Positions 33,394 through 41,651 of a DNA stretch of 64,000 bases are shown one piece after another. Every line of letters starts with the position of its first letter. The first letter of the stretch is position 1. The translations under genes were made by a program, and so were the position numbers. Below the pieces are notes generated by a model, which saw only the letters and a list, made by a program, of their open reading frames with translations, had not been told where the DNA came from and did no database searches. Source of the stretch: Streptomyces xanthophaeus (GTDB lineage: Bacteria; Actinomycetota; Actinomycetes; Streptomycetales; Streptomycetaceae); assembly GCF_030440515.1 (NCBI RefSeq), contig NZ_CP076543.1, positions 186,001 through 250,000 of the forward strand. The letters are read 5' to 3'.

Positions 33394-36063
33394 ATGAAGG
33401 CGGTAACGGTGGCGGGCGGTTCCTCGGACGACCCGGAGATCGAGGCGGCGGCCGAAGCCGGCGTCGACGCCGAGAGCGAGGACCGGGCGGAGCCGGAGGG
33501 CGACGCCGTCGCCGAGGCCGAGCCGCAGGGCGGGGCCGACGCCGAGCCCGAAGCCGACTCCGAATCCCCGGGCAAGGCGGAGGCCGAGACCGGGTCCTCC
33601 GATGCGGAAGCCGACCACAAGTCCGAGGCCGAGACCGGGGCCTCCGAGTCGGAGTCCGAGGCCGAGCGCGCGGGCGAGTCCGAGGAAGAGGCTGCGGCCG
33701 AGGGCGAAGCCGACGCCGAACTCCCGGGCGAAGCCCACGCCGAGACGGACGCCGAGGCCGAGGCCGACTCCCAGGCGGAGGCCGAGCCGGAGCACACGGA
33801 CGCGGCTGACGCCGGGCCCAAGCCGAAGGCCGAACCCAAGGGCGAAGCCGAGCCCGTGGACGCCGGCGAGGCCGGCGCCGAGACGGACGCCGAGGCCGAG
33901 GCCGAGCAACTGGGCGAAGCCGACGCCGCGACGGATGCACCCGACGCCGATTCCGAGTCCGGCCGTGCGGGCGGAGCCGACGCCGAACTCCCGGGCGAAG
34001 CCCACCCCGAGACGGACGCCGGCCCCGAGGCCGAGGCCGACACCAAGGCGGAGGCAGAGCCGAAGCACACGGACGCGGCTGACGCCGGACTCCTCGGCGA
34101 AGCCCACGCCGAGACCGATGCACCCGACGCCGATTCCGAGTCCGGCCGTGCGGGCGGAGCCGACGCCGAACTCCCGGGCGAAGCCCACCCCGAGACGGAC
34201 GCCGGCCCCGAGGCCGAGGCCGACCCCGAGGCGGAGGCAGAGCCGGAGCACACGGACGCGGCTGACGCCGGACCCAAGGCGAAGGCCGAACACAAGGGCG
34301 AAGCCGAGCCCGTGACGGACGTCGATGCCGATGCCGAGCCTGACGTCACGGACGGCTCCGTGGCGGAGGCGGACTCCGAGGAGGAAGCCGACGCCGGCGA
34401 CGGCGCCGACGACCAGCCCTTGGCGGACAGCGACGGCGGCGACGAACCCGTCGCCCAGGACCTGGCCGACGAGCCGCGGCCCGACGGGGAAGCCGGGTCG
34501 AAGGCGCCCGAGGCCGGTACCGGGGACGAAGACGCGTCCGACGAGACCATGCTCATCGCCCTGCCCAAGCAGAAGCCCGCCAAGCCGGACGCCCCGCGGA
34601 AGCCGCCCGCCTGGGCTCGGGAGACGGAGCCGGACCCCGAGCGGACGAGCCAGTTCGTCGCGCTCAAGGACGTCGACCTGCCCGCGCCCGTCGCGCCGCG
34701 GGCCCATCCACAGCCCACCGAAGCCAGGGTCGCCCCGCCGGCCCCCGCCGCTCCGCTGCCTCCGCTCGATCTGCTGGCCGAGCTCACCAACACCCCTGCC
34801 CCGTCGGAGACCCCGCGCCGGACCGCGCTGCGCCGCGTCAAGATATGGACGCCGATCCTGCTCCTCCTCGCGGGCGCCGGCGTCGGCGCCCAGCTGCTGC
34901 GCCCCCTGCCCGCCCCACAGCTCGTCGCCTCCCAGGCCGACCGGACCGTCGACGGTCAGTTCTCCGTCCCCTGGCCCGCCAAGGGCCAGGGCGCCGTTCG
35001 CATCTCCGGCTCCGGCGACGTCGGCACCTTCGGTGAGCAGAAGCCCGTCCCGACGGCCAGCGTCGCCAAGGTGATGACGGCCTACGTGATCCTCAAGGGT
35101 CACCCGCTGCGCAAGACCGACCCGGGTCCGGACATCACGATCGACGCGAAGACCGTGGCGGACGGCAACGCCGACCACGAGTCCCGCGTCGAGGGTCTGA
35201 CCGTCGGGCAGAAGTTCAGCCAGCAGGACGTGCTCAAGATGCTCATGATCCCCTCGGGCAACAACGCCGCGCGCCTGCTGGCGCGCTGGGACACCGGCAC
35301 CGACTCCGAGGCCGCGTTCGTCGCGAAGATGAACGCCGCCGCGAAGGAGCTCGGGATGACGAACACCACGTACACGGACCCCAGCGGTCTGGACTCGGGC
35401 ACCGTCAGCACCGCCGTCGATCAGCTGAAGCTCGCCGAAGCAGTCATGAAGGACGAGGTGTTCCGCTCGATCGTCGCGCTCCCGAACGCCAGCATCAAGG
35501 GGTTGTCCACGCGGCTCGAGAACAACAACATCCTGCTCACCTCCCAGGGGCTCAGCATCCGGGGGATCAAGACCGGTTCCAGCACGCCCGCCGGCGGGGC
35601 CCTGATGTGGGCGGCGTACAAGTCGATCGATGGCAAGGACCAGTTGATCCTCGGCACGTTGATGGACCAGCATGCGGACGGGCCGGACGAGGACGGAGCG
35701 GACAGCCTGAAGCTGGTGCTGGCGAACAGCAAGACGATCATCGGGGGGGTACGGACGGCGCTCGCGTCGGTCCCGGTGATCCGCAAGGGCGACGTCGTGG
35801 GCCATGTGGACGACGGGCTCGGCGGCCGTACGCCGCTGGTGGCCGCCAAGGACCTGAACGTGATCGGCGTCCCGGGACAGAAGCTGAAGCTGTCCCTCGC
35901 CCGTACCTCCGATGCCGGACCGCTCCCGCACACCGCGAAGGACGGCTCCGAGGTGGCCGTGCTGACGGTCGGCAGCGGGGCAGAGGCCAAGAGCGTGCCC
36001 GTCGCGGTCAAGGGCGCCCTGGCCGAGCCCGCGTTCGGGACCCGGCTGACCCGCGGCCGCTGA
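33394..36063 (+). CDS. D-alanyl-D-alanine carboxypeptidase with giant acidic N-terminal domain
   Basis: An 889-residue protein, ATG 33394. Residues 1 to about 390 are almost only Glu, Ala, Asp, Gly, Ser and Pro (AETDAEAEADSQAEAEPEHT), with few basic residues; 390-480 is Pro-rich; a membrane segment follows at about 483-502 (WTPILLLLAGAGVGAQLL). The external part is an S11 (DacA/PBP5-type) peptidase with S556-V-A-K, S621-G-N and K726-T-G. As the acidic part precedes the membrane segment it should be cytoplasmic. It includes a near-exact tandem 61-residue duplication. The enzyme trims D-Ala from peptidoglycan stem peptides. DacA proteins are normally about 400 residues. Confidence 0.92.
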   Translation: MKAVTVAGGSSDDPEIEAAAEAGVDAESEDRAEPEGDAVAEAEPQGGADAEPEADSESPGKAEAETGSSDAEADHKSEAETGASESESEAERAGESEEEAAAEGEADAELPGEAHAETDAEAEADSQAEAEPEHTDAADAGPKPKAEPKGEAEPVDAGEAGAETDAEAEAEQLGEADAATDAPDADSESGRAGGADAELPGEAHPETDAGPEAEADTKAEAEPKHTDAADAGLLGEAHAETDAPDADSESGRAGGADAELPGEAHPETDAGPEAEADPEAEAEPEHTDAADAGPKAKAEHKGEAEPVTDVDADAEPDVTDGSVAEADSEEEADAGDGADDQPLADSDGGDEPVAQDLADEPRPDGEAGSKAPEAGTGDEDASDETMLIALPKQKPAKPDAPRKPPAWARETEPDPERTSQFVALKDVDLPAPVAPRAHPQPTEARVAPPAPAAPLPPLDLLAELTNTPAPSETPRRTALRRVKIWTPILLLLAGAGVGAQLLRPLPAPQLVASQADRTVDGQFSVPWPAKGQGAVRISGSGDVGTFGEQKPVPTASVAKVMTAYVILKGHPLRKTDPGPDITIDAKTVADGNADHESRVEGLTVGQKFSQQDVLKMLMIPSGNNAARLLARWDTGTDSEAAFVAKMNAAAKELGMTNTTYTDPSGLDSGTVSTAVDQLKLAEAVMKDEVFRSIVALPNASIKGLSTRLENNNILLTSQGLSIRGIKTGSSTPAGGALMWAAYKSIDGKDQLILGTLMDQHADGPDEDGADSLKLVLANSKTIIGGVRTALASVPVIRKGDVVGHVDDGLGGRTPLVAAKDLNVIGVPGQKLKLSLARTSDAGPLPHTAKDGSEVAVLTVGSGAEAKSVPVAVKGALAEPAFGTRLTRGR
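33934..34299 (+). repeat. Tandem 183-bp duplication inside the carboxypeptidase gene
   Basis: Two head-to-tail copies of a 183-base unit, starting GATGCACCCGACGCCGATTCC at 33934 and 34117 less the last base or so. The first 110 bases are essentially identical; later parts differ at a few codons (KAEAEPKHTDAADAG against PEAEAEPEHTDAADAG). A more diverged relative lies at about 33718-33870. The exact nucleotide match points to recent duplication or gene conversion. Confidence 0.85.
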
Positions 36064-36117
36064 AGCGCGGACGAGTGAGGGGAGGCCGTGGCCCGCGGGC
36101 CACGGCCTCCCCGTTTC

Positions 36118-36936
36118 TCAGGCGCCCGGCGGGACCCTGGACGGGCGGCCCGCGCCGCGCGTCAGGGAGTACCCGAGGATGCCCGCGAGGGCGGCGAGCA
36201 CGCCGCCCGCGGCGGTCCAGATCCAGCGGTCCGTCCACCAGCCGCCGGACCAGCCGTCCTCCGGCTCGCGCAGGGTCGCGGTCACGGTGCCCGCGACCAG
36301 CGGGGTGGAGAGGGCGCCGTCCACGGCCTGGACGCCACCGGTCTCCTTCACGTCGGCCTCGACGGCCGCACGCACCGGCAGGCCCTTGTCCTCGTCCGGC
36401 TGGTCGACGGCCGTCAGGCGGATGTAGTAGCTGCCCGGCAGCGGATCGTTGGCCCACGGCTCGGCGCCGGCGCGTACGGTGCGCAGGGTGCAGGACAGTT
36501 CGACCGTGGCGGCTTCCTTCGCGGCGGCCGCGGTCTGCGTGCCGTAGGTGCAGGCCTGCCGGCGGCGCAGTCCGTCGTACACGTCGAGCTGCCAGGTCGA
36601 GGCGCCGTGCCGGGCGGCCGCGTCGGGCAGGGTGACGGCGGCCTTCACCGTGGCGCGCTGCTGGGCGTCGATCGGCACCACCCAGTAGAGGTAGTCGCCG
36701 CTGGAGGCGCCGGCCGTGGCCTTCTGGCCCGGGCGGAACGCCGCCGCGGTACGGAAGCTGGTGCCGGCCTCGGTCGGAGCCGATTCGGCCTTGGCCCCGC
36801 CCGGACTCGCACTGGCGCTGGCGCTGGCGCTCGGCGAGGGAGTGTCCGCGACGGCCGTACCCACGGCCGTACCCGCCACCGTGAGCGCGGCGGCCGCGGC
36901 CAGCAGGGACGCGGTCAGTGTGCCTACTCTACGCAT
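36118..36936 (-). CDS. Exported single-pass membrane protein coupled to a vWA protein
   Basis: A 272-residue protein, ATG 36936, whose A overlaps the stop of the upstream vWA gene (TGATG). Signal peptide (LTASLLAAAAALTVAGTAVG), then a Ser/Ala linker (SPSASASASASPGG), an extracytoplasmic beta-rich domain (GDYLYWVVPIDAQQRATVKA, GASTWQLDVYDGLRRRQACT, LPGSYYIRLTAVDQPDEDKG) and a C-terminal membrane helix (RWIWTAAGGVLAALAGILGY) with a short basic tail. Both the Cys pair and the topology match the partner protein. They probably act as one surface complex; role unknown. Confidence 0.82.
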   Translation of the reverse strand: MRRVGTLTASLLAAAAALTVAGTAVGTAVADTPSPSASASASASPGGAKAESAPTEAGTSFRTAAAFRPGQKATAGASSGDYLYWVVPIDAQQRATVKAAVTLPDAAARHGASTWQLDVYDGLRRRQACTYGTQTAAAAKEAATVELSCTLRTVRAGAEPWANDPLPGSYYIRLTAVDQPDEDKGLPVRAAVEADVKETGGVQAVDGALSTPLVAGTVTATLREPEDGWSGGWWTDRWIWTAAGGVLAALAGILGYSLTRGAGRPSRVPPGA

Positions 36937-38213
36937 CAGTTGGTCCTCCAGACGGAGATGCGCCAGCGGGAGATCCATCCCCACACCAGACCGGCCAGCA
37001 GTCCGGCGAGCGCCAGCACGGCCAGCAGCCACCAGCCCCGCCCGAGACCGAAGGCGGCGACGTCGGAGGCCTCGTCGGGGCCGTCCACCAGGTCGATGGT
37101 CAGCTCGACGGGCATGCCCGGGGTCGTCTTGACGGAGGCGGGAGCGGAGAAGGAGTTGCTGACCTGGAGGCAGACGGTCTCGGGCACGGGCTTGTCGTCC
37201 GAGTCCGCGCCGTCGATCTCGGCCTTCGGGTAGCGCAGGCCGGTCGAGAGGACGTCGGTACGCCCGTCACCCGCCTCCGAGCCGCGGACGATCTCGCGCC
37301 CGTGGACGGTGGTGGCGCGCAGCAGGACGCCGTAGTCGTTGTTGACGGCGCGGTCGGCGCCGATGCTGACCGAGGCGCGCAGTTCCTGGCCGGGGAGGAC
37401 GTCGACCCGGTACCAGCGGTGTTCGCCGAAGGTCTCGCGGTCGCTGTAGAGGCCGGCCTTCAGCTGCGGGGCGCCCTCGCACTGCTTCGCGCCCTCGGTC
37501 GCCACCGGGTTGACGACCGGGTCCGCGGCCCGGTCGACGAGTTGTTTCACCCTGCTGGAGAGGTCCGCCTTGTGCTGCACCGAGGTGTAGGTGCCGCCGG
37601 TGGCCTCGGCGATGCAGGTCAGCTGGGCCCGGGTCTTGGCGTCCGGGACCAGGCCGAGGGTGTCGATGACGAGGTGGATGCCCTTGGCGGCGATGTCGCG
37701 CGCCACTTCGCACGGGTCGAGCGGGGCGCAGGTGTCCTCGCCGTCCGTGATGAGCACGATCCGCTTGGAGCCGTTGCCGCCCTCCAGGTCCTGGGCCGCG
37801 CCGAGCAGGGCAGGTCCGATCGGCGTCCAGCCGGTGGGGGCGAGGGTCGCCACCGCGGTCTTCGCCTCGGTCCGGTCGAGGGGGCCGACCGCGTAGAGCT
37901 GCTTGGTGTCCTTGCATCCCGTGGCCCGGTCGTCCCCGGGGTAGTCGGCCCCCAGGGTCCGTATGCCGAGGCGTACCTCGCCCGGGACCGCGTCGATGAC
38001 CTCGTTGAAGGCCTGCTTGGCCGCGGCCATGCGGGTCTGTCCGTCGATGTCGTTGGCCCGCATGGAGCCGCTCACGTCGAGGACGAGGTCGACCTTGGGG
38101 GGTTCCTTCGCCGTCGGTTCGTCGGCGGCGGTGGCGCTCGCCGGGAAGAGCCCGACGGCCAGGGCGGCGAGCAGGCCGCACGCCCCGACCGCAAGCCGTT
38201 TTCTTGTGATCAT
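36936..38213 (-). CDS. Membrane-anchored vWA-domain protein
   Basis: A 425-residue exported protein, ATG 38213. Signal peptide (LAVGACGLLAALAVGLFPAS), vWA domain from about 40 with an intact MIDAS (VDLVLDVSGSMRAND, Thr in PTGWTPIGPAL, Asp in IVLITDGEDTCAPLDP), then a beta-sandwich region (HRWYRVDVLPGQELRASVSI) and a C-terminal membrane helix (WWLLAVLALAGLLAGLVWGW). TACGAT lies six bases upstream of the ATG, suggesting a leaderless message. Its stop overlaps the next start. vWA domains bind proteins through a metal ion; the ligand is unknown. Confidence 0.9.
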   Translation of the reverse strand: MITRKRLAVGACGLLAALAVGLFPASATAADEPTAKEPPKVDLVLDVSGSMRANDIDGQTRMAAAKQAFNEVIDAVPGEVRLGIRTLGADYPGDDRATGCKDTKQLYAVGPLDRTEAKTAVATLAPTGWTPIGPALLGAAQDLEGGNGSKRIVLITDGEDTCAPLDPCEVARDIAAKGIHLVIDTLGLVPDAKTRAQLTCIAEATGGTYTSVQHKADLSSRVKQLVDRAADPVVNPVATEGAKQCEGAPQLKAGLYSDRETFGEHRWYRVDVLPGQELRASVSIGADRAVNNDYGVLLRATTVHGREIVRGSEAGDGRTDVLSTGLRYPKAEIDGADSDDKPVPETVCLQVSNSFSAPASVKTTPGMPVELTIDLVDGPDEASDVAAFGLGRGWWLLAVLALAGLLAGLVWGWISRWRISVWRTN

Positions 38214-38385
38214 CGCCGGATCGTATTGAGGATCGTCCGGCAATCCAAAACGGGCTCCCGGCCGGGGCTTTCGGGGTGTCCGTGCGGTGTACGCGGCCGT
38301 GCGCGGCCGTCCGCGGGGTGGCGGGCGGGGCGGACCGGCGGATATCCGGATGCAGGGGACGCGGTGCCCGATCTAGGCTCCGGGG

Positions 38386-38751
38386 ATGAGTGCTATCCGT
38401 ACCTTCCGCATCACCGTCCGCGGCTCGTTCGACGGTCTGACCGACGACCAGAGGGCCGAGCTGATCGCCGCCGCGCCCGAGCACGACATGCTGCGCGCGG
38501 AGTTCACCGCCGAGGGGCACCTCACGTACGACCTCGCGGCCCGCCCCTTCTTCACCTTCCGCTTCACGGACACGGGCGAGGCCGAGGAGGACATCCTCGA
38601 CGCGACGGCCCGGGCGGAGCTGGCGGCGGAGAGCTGGCTGGACGAGCGCGGGTACGGCTTCAAGCAGCTGCGGTCGCAGGCCCAGGACATGTCGCTGGCC
38701 CCGCTGGGCAAGCGACAGCGCCGCGAGGCCGCCCGGGGCGCCCAGGCCTGA
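38386..38751 (+). CDS. DUF6204-like protein
   Basis: A 121-residue soluble protein: RTFRITVRGSFDGLTDDQRA, DMLRAEFTAEGHLTYDLAAR, PFFTFRFTDTGEAEEDILDA and LDERGYGFKQLRSQAQDMSL. This matches my memory of the actinobacterial family DUF6204, of unknown function; the assignment is from recall. ATG 38386 lies six bases after TAGGCT, so it is probably leaderless. The last 18 bases of the gene region are duplicated just downstream (38766-38783). Confidence 0.75.
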   Translation: MSAIRTFRITVRGSFDGLTDDQRAELIAAAPEHDMLRAEFTAEGHLTYDLAARPFFTFRFTDTGEAEEDILDATARAELAAESWLDERGYGFKQLRSQAQDMSLAPLGKRQRREAARGAQA

Positions 38752-38783
38752 CGGCCGCCCGGAGCGGCGCCCAGGCCTGACGG
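38737..38783. repeat. 18-bp direct duplication at the end of the DUF6204-like gene
   Basis: GGCGCCCAGGCCTGACGG occurs at 38737-38754, including the stop codon, and again at 38766-38783. It resembles the duplicated 3' ends at 26742-26798 and 52031-52050. Confidence 0.9.
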
Positions 38784-38784
38784 A

Positions 38785-40476
38785 TCAGTTCGGCGGGGGC
38801 GCGGCGAAGACGGCCGCGAGGTGGGCGGCCAGCGGACGCGGGTCGGGCGGGGAGAGCGGGAGCCGGGCGCCGAGGTATCCGTCCGGGCGGATCACGAAGG
38901 CCGTGGGTTCCTCGGCCGCGTAGAGGCGGGCGAACTCGCCCCGGGTGTCGGCGTAGACCGGAAGGGTCGTCCCGTCGGCCTCGATGATGGCATGCGCGTC
39001 GGCGCCGGCGGCCGCGTCCGCCGCGAGCAGCAGGCAGACCTCCACACGGCCGCCCGAGGAGTCCCGGGCGGTGCGGACGAGTGCGTCGAGGCCCTCCCCC
39101 GTTTCGGACCCGGGCCCGAACGCGGCTCCGTACAGCAGCAGTACGTGGTCCCGCTCGCGCAGGATGTCGTACAGACGCATCGGGTAGGCGGTGCCGGGCC
39201 CGGTGAGGCCCGCGCAGTCGGGTGCCCGGTCGCCGGGCCGGGGGCCCCGGCCTTCGCCGGCCGGGTCCACGGTCGGGCTTCCCCGGTAGCCGACGAGGAG
39301 TTGGGCCTCGCGCATCATCACCGTGGCCGGGTCGTCGGGGTCGTTCTCCATCCCCTCGACGGCGTGCCGTACGGTGCGGCCGACGACTTCCTCACCGACG
39401 GGCCGGCGCTCGGCGTCGTAGCCGGCGAGCAGGTCGGGACGGGCCGCGCCCGCGCAGGCCAGGGCGAGCTTCCAGGCCAGGTTCCAGGCGTCCTGGATGC
39501 CGGTGTTCATGCCCTGGGCGCCGGTCGGCGGGTGGATGTGGGCCGCGTCCCCGGCGACGAAGACCCGGCCGTCGCCGTACCGGTCCACGATCCGGTGGCT
39601 GATGCGGAACACCGAGGTCCAGCGGATGTCGAAGGCAGTGGTCGGCTGTGGTGAGAGCCGGTCCAGGACGGCCTGGATGTCGGCCAGTACCGGGCCCCGG
39701 CCGCTCTGCAGGCCATGGGTGATGCCGTCGGAGGCGGTCGCGTCCTGCCGTGCGGTGGAGAGTTCGGGCGGCACCATCATCGACATCCGGTACCGGCCCC
39801 GGCCGGGCAGCGGGATGCAGACGAGCACGTCGTCAACCGCCCCGTCGTCGTCGAGGTGCATGGCGCGCAGGTTGTACCCGGGCGGCAGGTCCCAGTCGAC
39901 GCGTACGTCGGCGAGCATGTACTCCTCGGCGAAGGCCCCGCCCTCGAAGGTGAGGCCGAGCCCTTTGCGGACGATGCTGTGCGCGCCGTCGCAGCCCACC
40001 AGGTAGCGGGTGCGCAGCTCCTCCTCCGCCCCGGACGGGGTCCGCAGCCGGCAGGTCACCCCGTCGGCGTCCTGGGCGAAGGACACGAATTCGGTGCCTC
40101 GTTCGACGGTCGTTCCGAAGCGCCCCAGGAACTCGTCGAGGATGCGCTCGGTCTCGTACTGCGGCAGCGCCGCGAATCCGTAGGGCACTTCGGGCGGCAC
40201 GGCGAGCTCGGTGCGGGCCTTCTCGACGCCGTTGACGTAGAGGAACTGGCCCCGCATCGGGACGGCCGCCTCCAGTGCGGCGCGGACCACCCCCATGCGG
40301 TCCCACAGCTCCAGGGTGCGCGGCTGGATCCCGACGGCCTTCGCGAACGGCAGCCTGGCCGGCAGCCGGTCGGCGATCCGGCAGGTGACACCCCGTCTGC
40401 GGAGTTCCGCGGCGGCGGTCAGCCCGACCGGGCCGGCGCCGACGACGAGTACGTCCGTTGCGTAGGTGTGCGCCAC
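38785..40476 (-). CDS. FAD-dependent aromatic monooxygenase (PheA/TfdB family)
   Basis: A 563-residue flavoprotein hydroxylase. FAD motifs are VLVVGAGPVGLTAAAELRRR (GxGxxG), LVGCDGAHSIVRKGLGL (DG motif) and VFVAGDAAHIHPPTGAQGMN (GD motif). The C-terminal 150 residues form a thioredoxin-like domain typical of this family (DHVLLLYGAAFGPGSETGEG, TAFVIRPDGYLGARLPL). Members hydroxylate phenols, polyketides or rifamycins using NADPH and O2. GTG 40476 with AGGAGG eight bases upstream. It is 76 bases downstream of ohr on the same strand but with a distinct function; substrate unknown. Confidence 0.92.
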   Translation of the reverse strand: MAHTYATDVLVVGAGPVGLTAAAELRRRGVTCRIADRLPARLPFAKAVGIQPRTLELWDRMGVVRAALEAAVPMRGQFLYVNGVEKARTELAVPPEVPYGFAALPQYETERILDEFLGRFGTTVERGTEFVSFAQDADGVTCRLRTPSGAEEELRTRYLVGCDGAHSIVRKGLGLTFEGGAFAEEYMLADVRVDWDLPPGYNLRAMHLDDDGAVDDVLVCIPLPGRGRYRMSMMVPPELSTARQDATASDGITHGLQSGRGPVLADIQAVLDRLSPQPTTAFDIRWTSVFRISHRIVDRYGDGRVFVAGDAAHIHPPTGAQGMNTGIQDAWNLAWKLALACAGAARPDLLAGYDAERRPVGEEVVGRTVRHAVEGMENDPDDPATVMMREAQLLVGYRGSPTVDPAGEGRGPRPGDRAPDCAGLTGPGTAYPMRLYDILRERDHVLLLYGAAFGPGSETGEGLDALVRTARDSSGGRVEVCLLLAADAAAGADAHAIIEADGTTLPVYADTRGEFARLYAAEEPTAFVIRPDGYLGARLPLSPPDPRPLAAHLAAVFAAPPPN

Positions 40477-40552
40477 TGACGCCTCCTGGCGTGCGGCCCC
40501 CGTGGAAGTGAATGCCTTTCCATGGTGGCCGCCCGCCAGATGTCCGGCATCT

Positions 40553-40963
40553 TTACTCGATCACGAGGTCCACGTCGATGTTGCCGCGGGTGGCGCGGGA
40601 GTACGGGCAGACCTCGTGGGCCTGCTTGACCAGCAGGGCGCCGGTCTCGCCGGCCAGGGACTCCGGCAGCTCGACGCGCAGGGTGACGGCGAGGCCGAAG
40701 CCGGCGCCGTCCTTGCCGATGGAGACCTCCGCCGTGACCGAGACCTCGCTGGTGTCGGCCTTGGCCTGGCGGCCGACCAGACCGAGCGCACTGGCGAAGC
40801 AGGCCGCGTAGCCGGCCGCGAAGAGCTGCTCGGGGTTGGTGCCCTGCCCGTTGCCGCCGAGTGCCGGGGGCATCGCGAGGGCGAGGTCGAGCTGGCCGTC
40901 GGAGCTGACGGTACGGCCCTCGCGGCCGTTGGCGGTGGCGACAGCGGTGTAGAGCGCGTCCAT
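40553..40963 (-). CDS. ohr: Organic hydroperoxide resistance protein Ohr
   Basis: A 136-residue thiol peroxidase that reduces organic and lipid hydroperoxides. The two redox cysteines are present: C55 in GYAACFASAL and C119 in HEVCPYSRATRGN. R-E-G and GGNGQGTNPEQLFAAGYAAC are family hallmarks, and the length is typical. ATG 40963. It is divergent from ohrR with a repeat-rich operator between; family knowledge says OhrR releases the promoter when its cysteine is oxidised by peroxide. Confidence 0.96.
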   Translation of the reverse strand: MDALYTAVATANGREGRTVSSDGQLDLALAMPPALGGNGQGTNPEQLFAAGYAACFASALGLVGRQAKADTSEVSVTAEVSIGKDGAGFGLAVTLRVELPESLAGETGALLVKQAHEVCPYSRATRGNIDVDLVIE

Positions 40964-41031
40964 GAGAGGTCCTCTCGCAGAAATGAACCGTGGTGGCGGC
41001 CGGTGGTCGGCCGCGCTCCACTACTAGAGCA

Positions 41032-41055
41032 CACAATTCAGTTGTGCACAATTCA
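41032..41055. promoter_or_regulatory. OhrR operator
   Basis: Direct repeats CACAATTCA at 41032-41040 and 41047-41055 flank the palindrome TTGTGCACAA (41042-41051), and CACAA-N5-TTGTG spans 41032-41046. This AT-rich island stands out in the GC-rich DNA and lies between ohr (start 40963) and ohrR (start 41092). The likely ohrR -10 (TACACT, 41079-41084) follows. Confidence 0.75.
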
Positions 41056-41091
41056 ATGCCTCGCAAGTCTCTCCCGGGTACACTGGGCGTC

Positions 41092-41577
41092 ATGACCGAG
41101 CAGCCCACCGCGACCCACCCCGACCAGGACTTCCTGCGCCTCGACGGCCAGATCTGCTTCGCGCTGAACGCGGCGAGCCGCGCCTTCGGCAGCCTCTACC
41201 GCGTCGTCCTCAAGGACCTGGGGCTCACCTACCCCCAGTACCTGGTGATGCTGGTGCTGTGGGAGCACGGCGAGATGCCGGTCAAGGAGATCGGACAGCA
41301 CCTGCGGCTGGATTCCGGAACGCTGTCCCCGCTGCTCAAGCGGCTGGAGACGGCCGGACTGGTCCGGCGCGAGCGCAGCACCGAGGACGAGCGGTCCGTG
41401 CACGCCCACCTGACCGAGGAGGGCGCCGCGCTGCGCGTCCGCGCGGTGGAGGTGCCCCGGCGGATCGCGGCCGCGACCGGCTTCGAGCTCGCCGAGGTCC
41501 TCGACCTCCAGGCCCGGCTGAACCGCCTCACCGCCGCCCTCGACGCCGCCGTGCCCCGGGAGGCCGGAGAGGCGTAG
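41092..41577 (+). CDS. ohrR: MarR-family peroxide sensor OhrR
   Basis: A 161-residue MarR regulator, ATG 41092. The peroxide-sensing cysteine is C22 in RLDGQICFALNAASRAF, the hallmark of OhrR. The winged helix is MPVKEIGQHLRLDSGTLSPL then LKRLETAGLVRRERSTEDER. TACACT ends seven bases before the ATG, so the message is probably leaderless. Divergent from ohr across the operator; it represses both genes by analogy with characterised OhrR proteins. Confidence 0.95.
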   Translation: MTEQPTATHPDQDFLRLDGQICFALNAASRAFGSLYRVVLKDLGLTYPQYLVMLVLWEHGEMPVKEIGQHLRLDSGTLSPLLKRLETAGLVRRERSTEDERSVHAHLTEEGAALRVRAVEVPRRIAAATGFELAEVLDLQARLNRLTAALDAAVPREAGEA

Positions 41578-41651
41578 CGGCCTCGCGCACCGGAGACTGG
41601 GTTCCGGGAGGCGGGTGGCGGGGCGGTGGGGCAGCGGGCAGGAGGTACGCG

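Noticed and set aside
33277..35931. A very long open frame antisense to the carboxypeptidase gene
   Set aside because: It is Leu/Gly/Val/Arg-rich mirror coding of the GCC-GAG-GAC codons of the acidic repeats, with no start signal; the plus strand carries three intact catalytic motifs.
40476..40553. Treating the flavin monooxygenase and ohr as one peroxide-response operon
   Set aside because: Same strand and 76 bases apart, but the monooxygenase has its own strong ribosome site and no functional link is visible; read-through remains possible but unproven.
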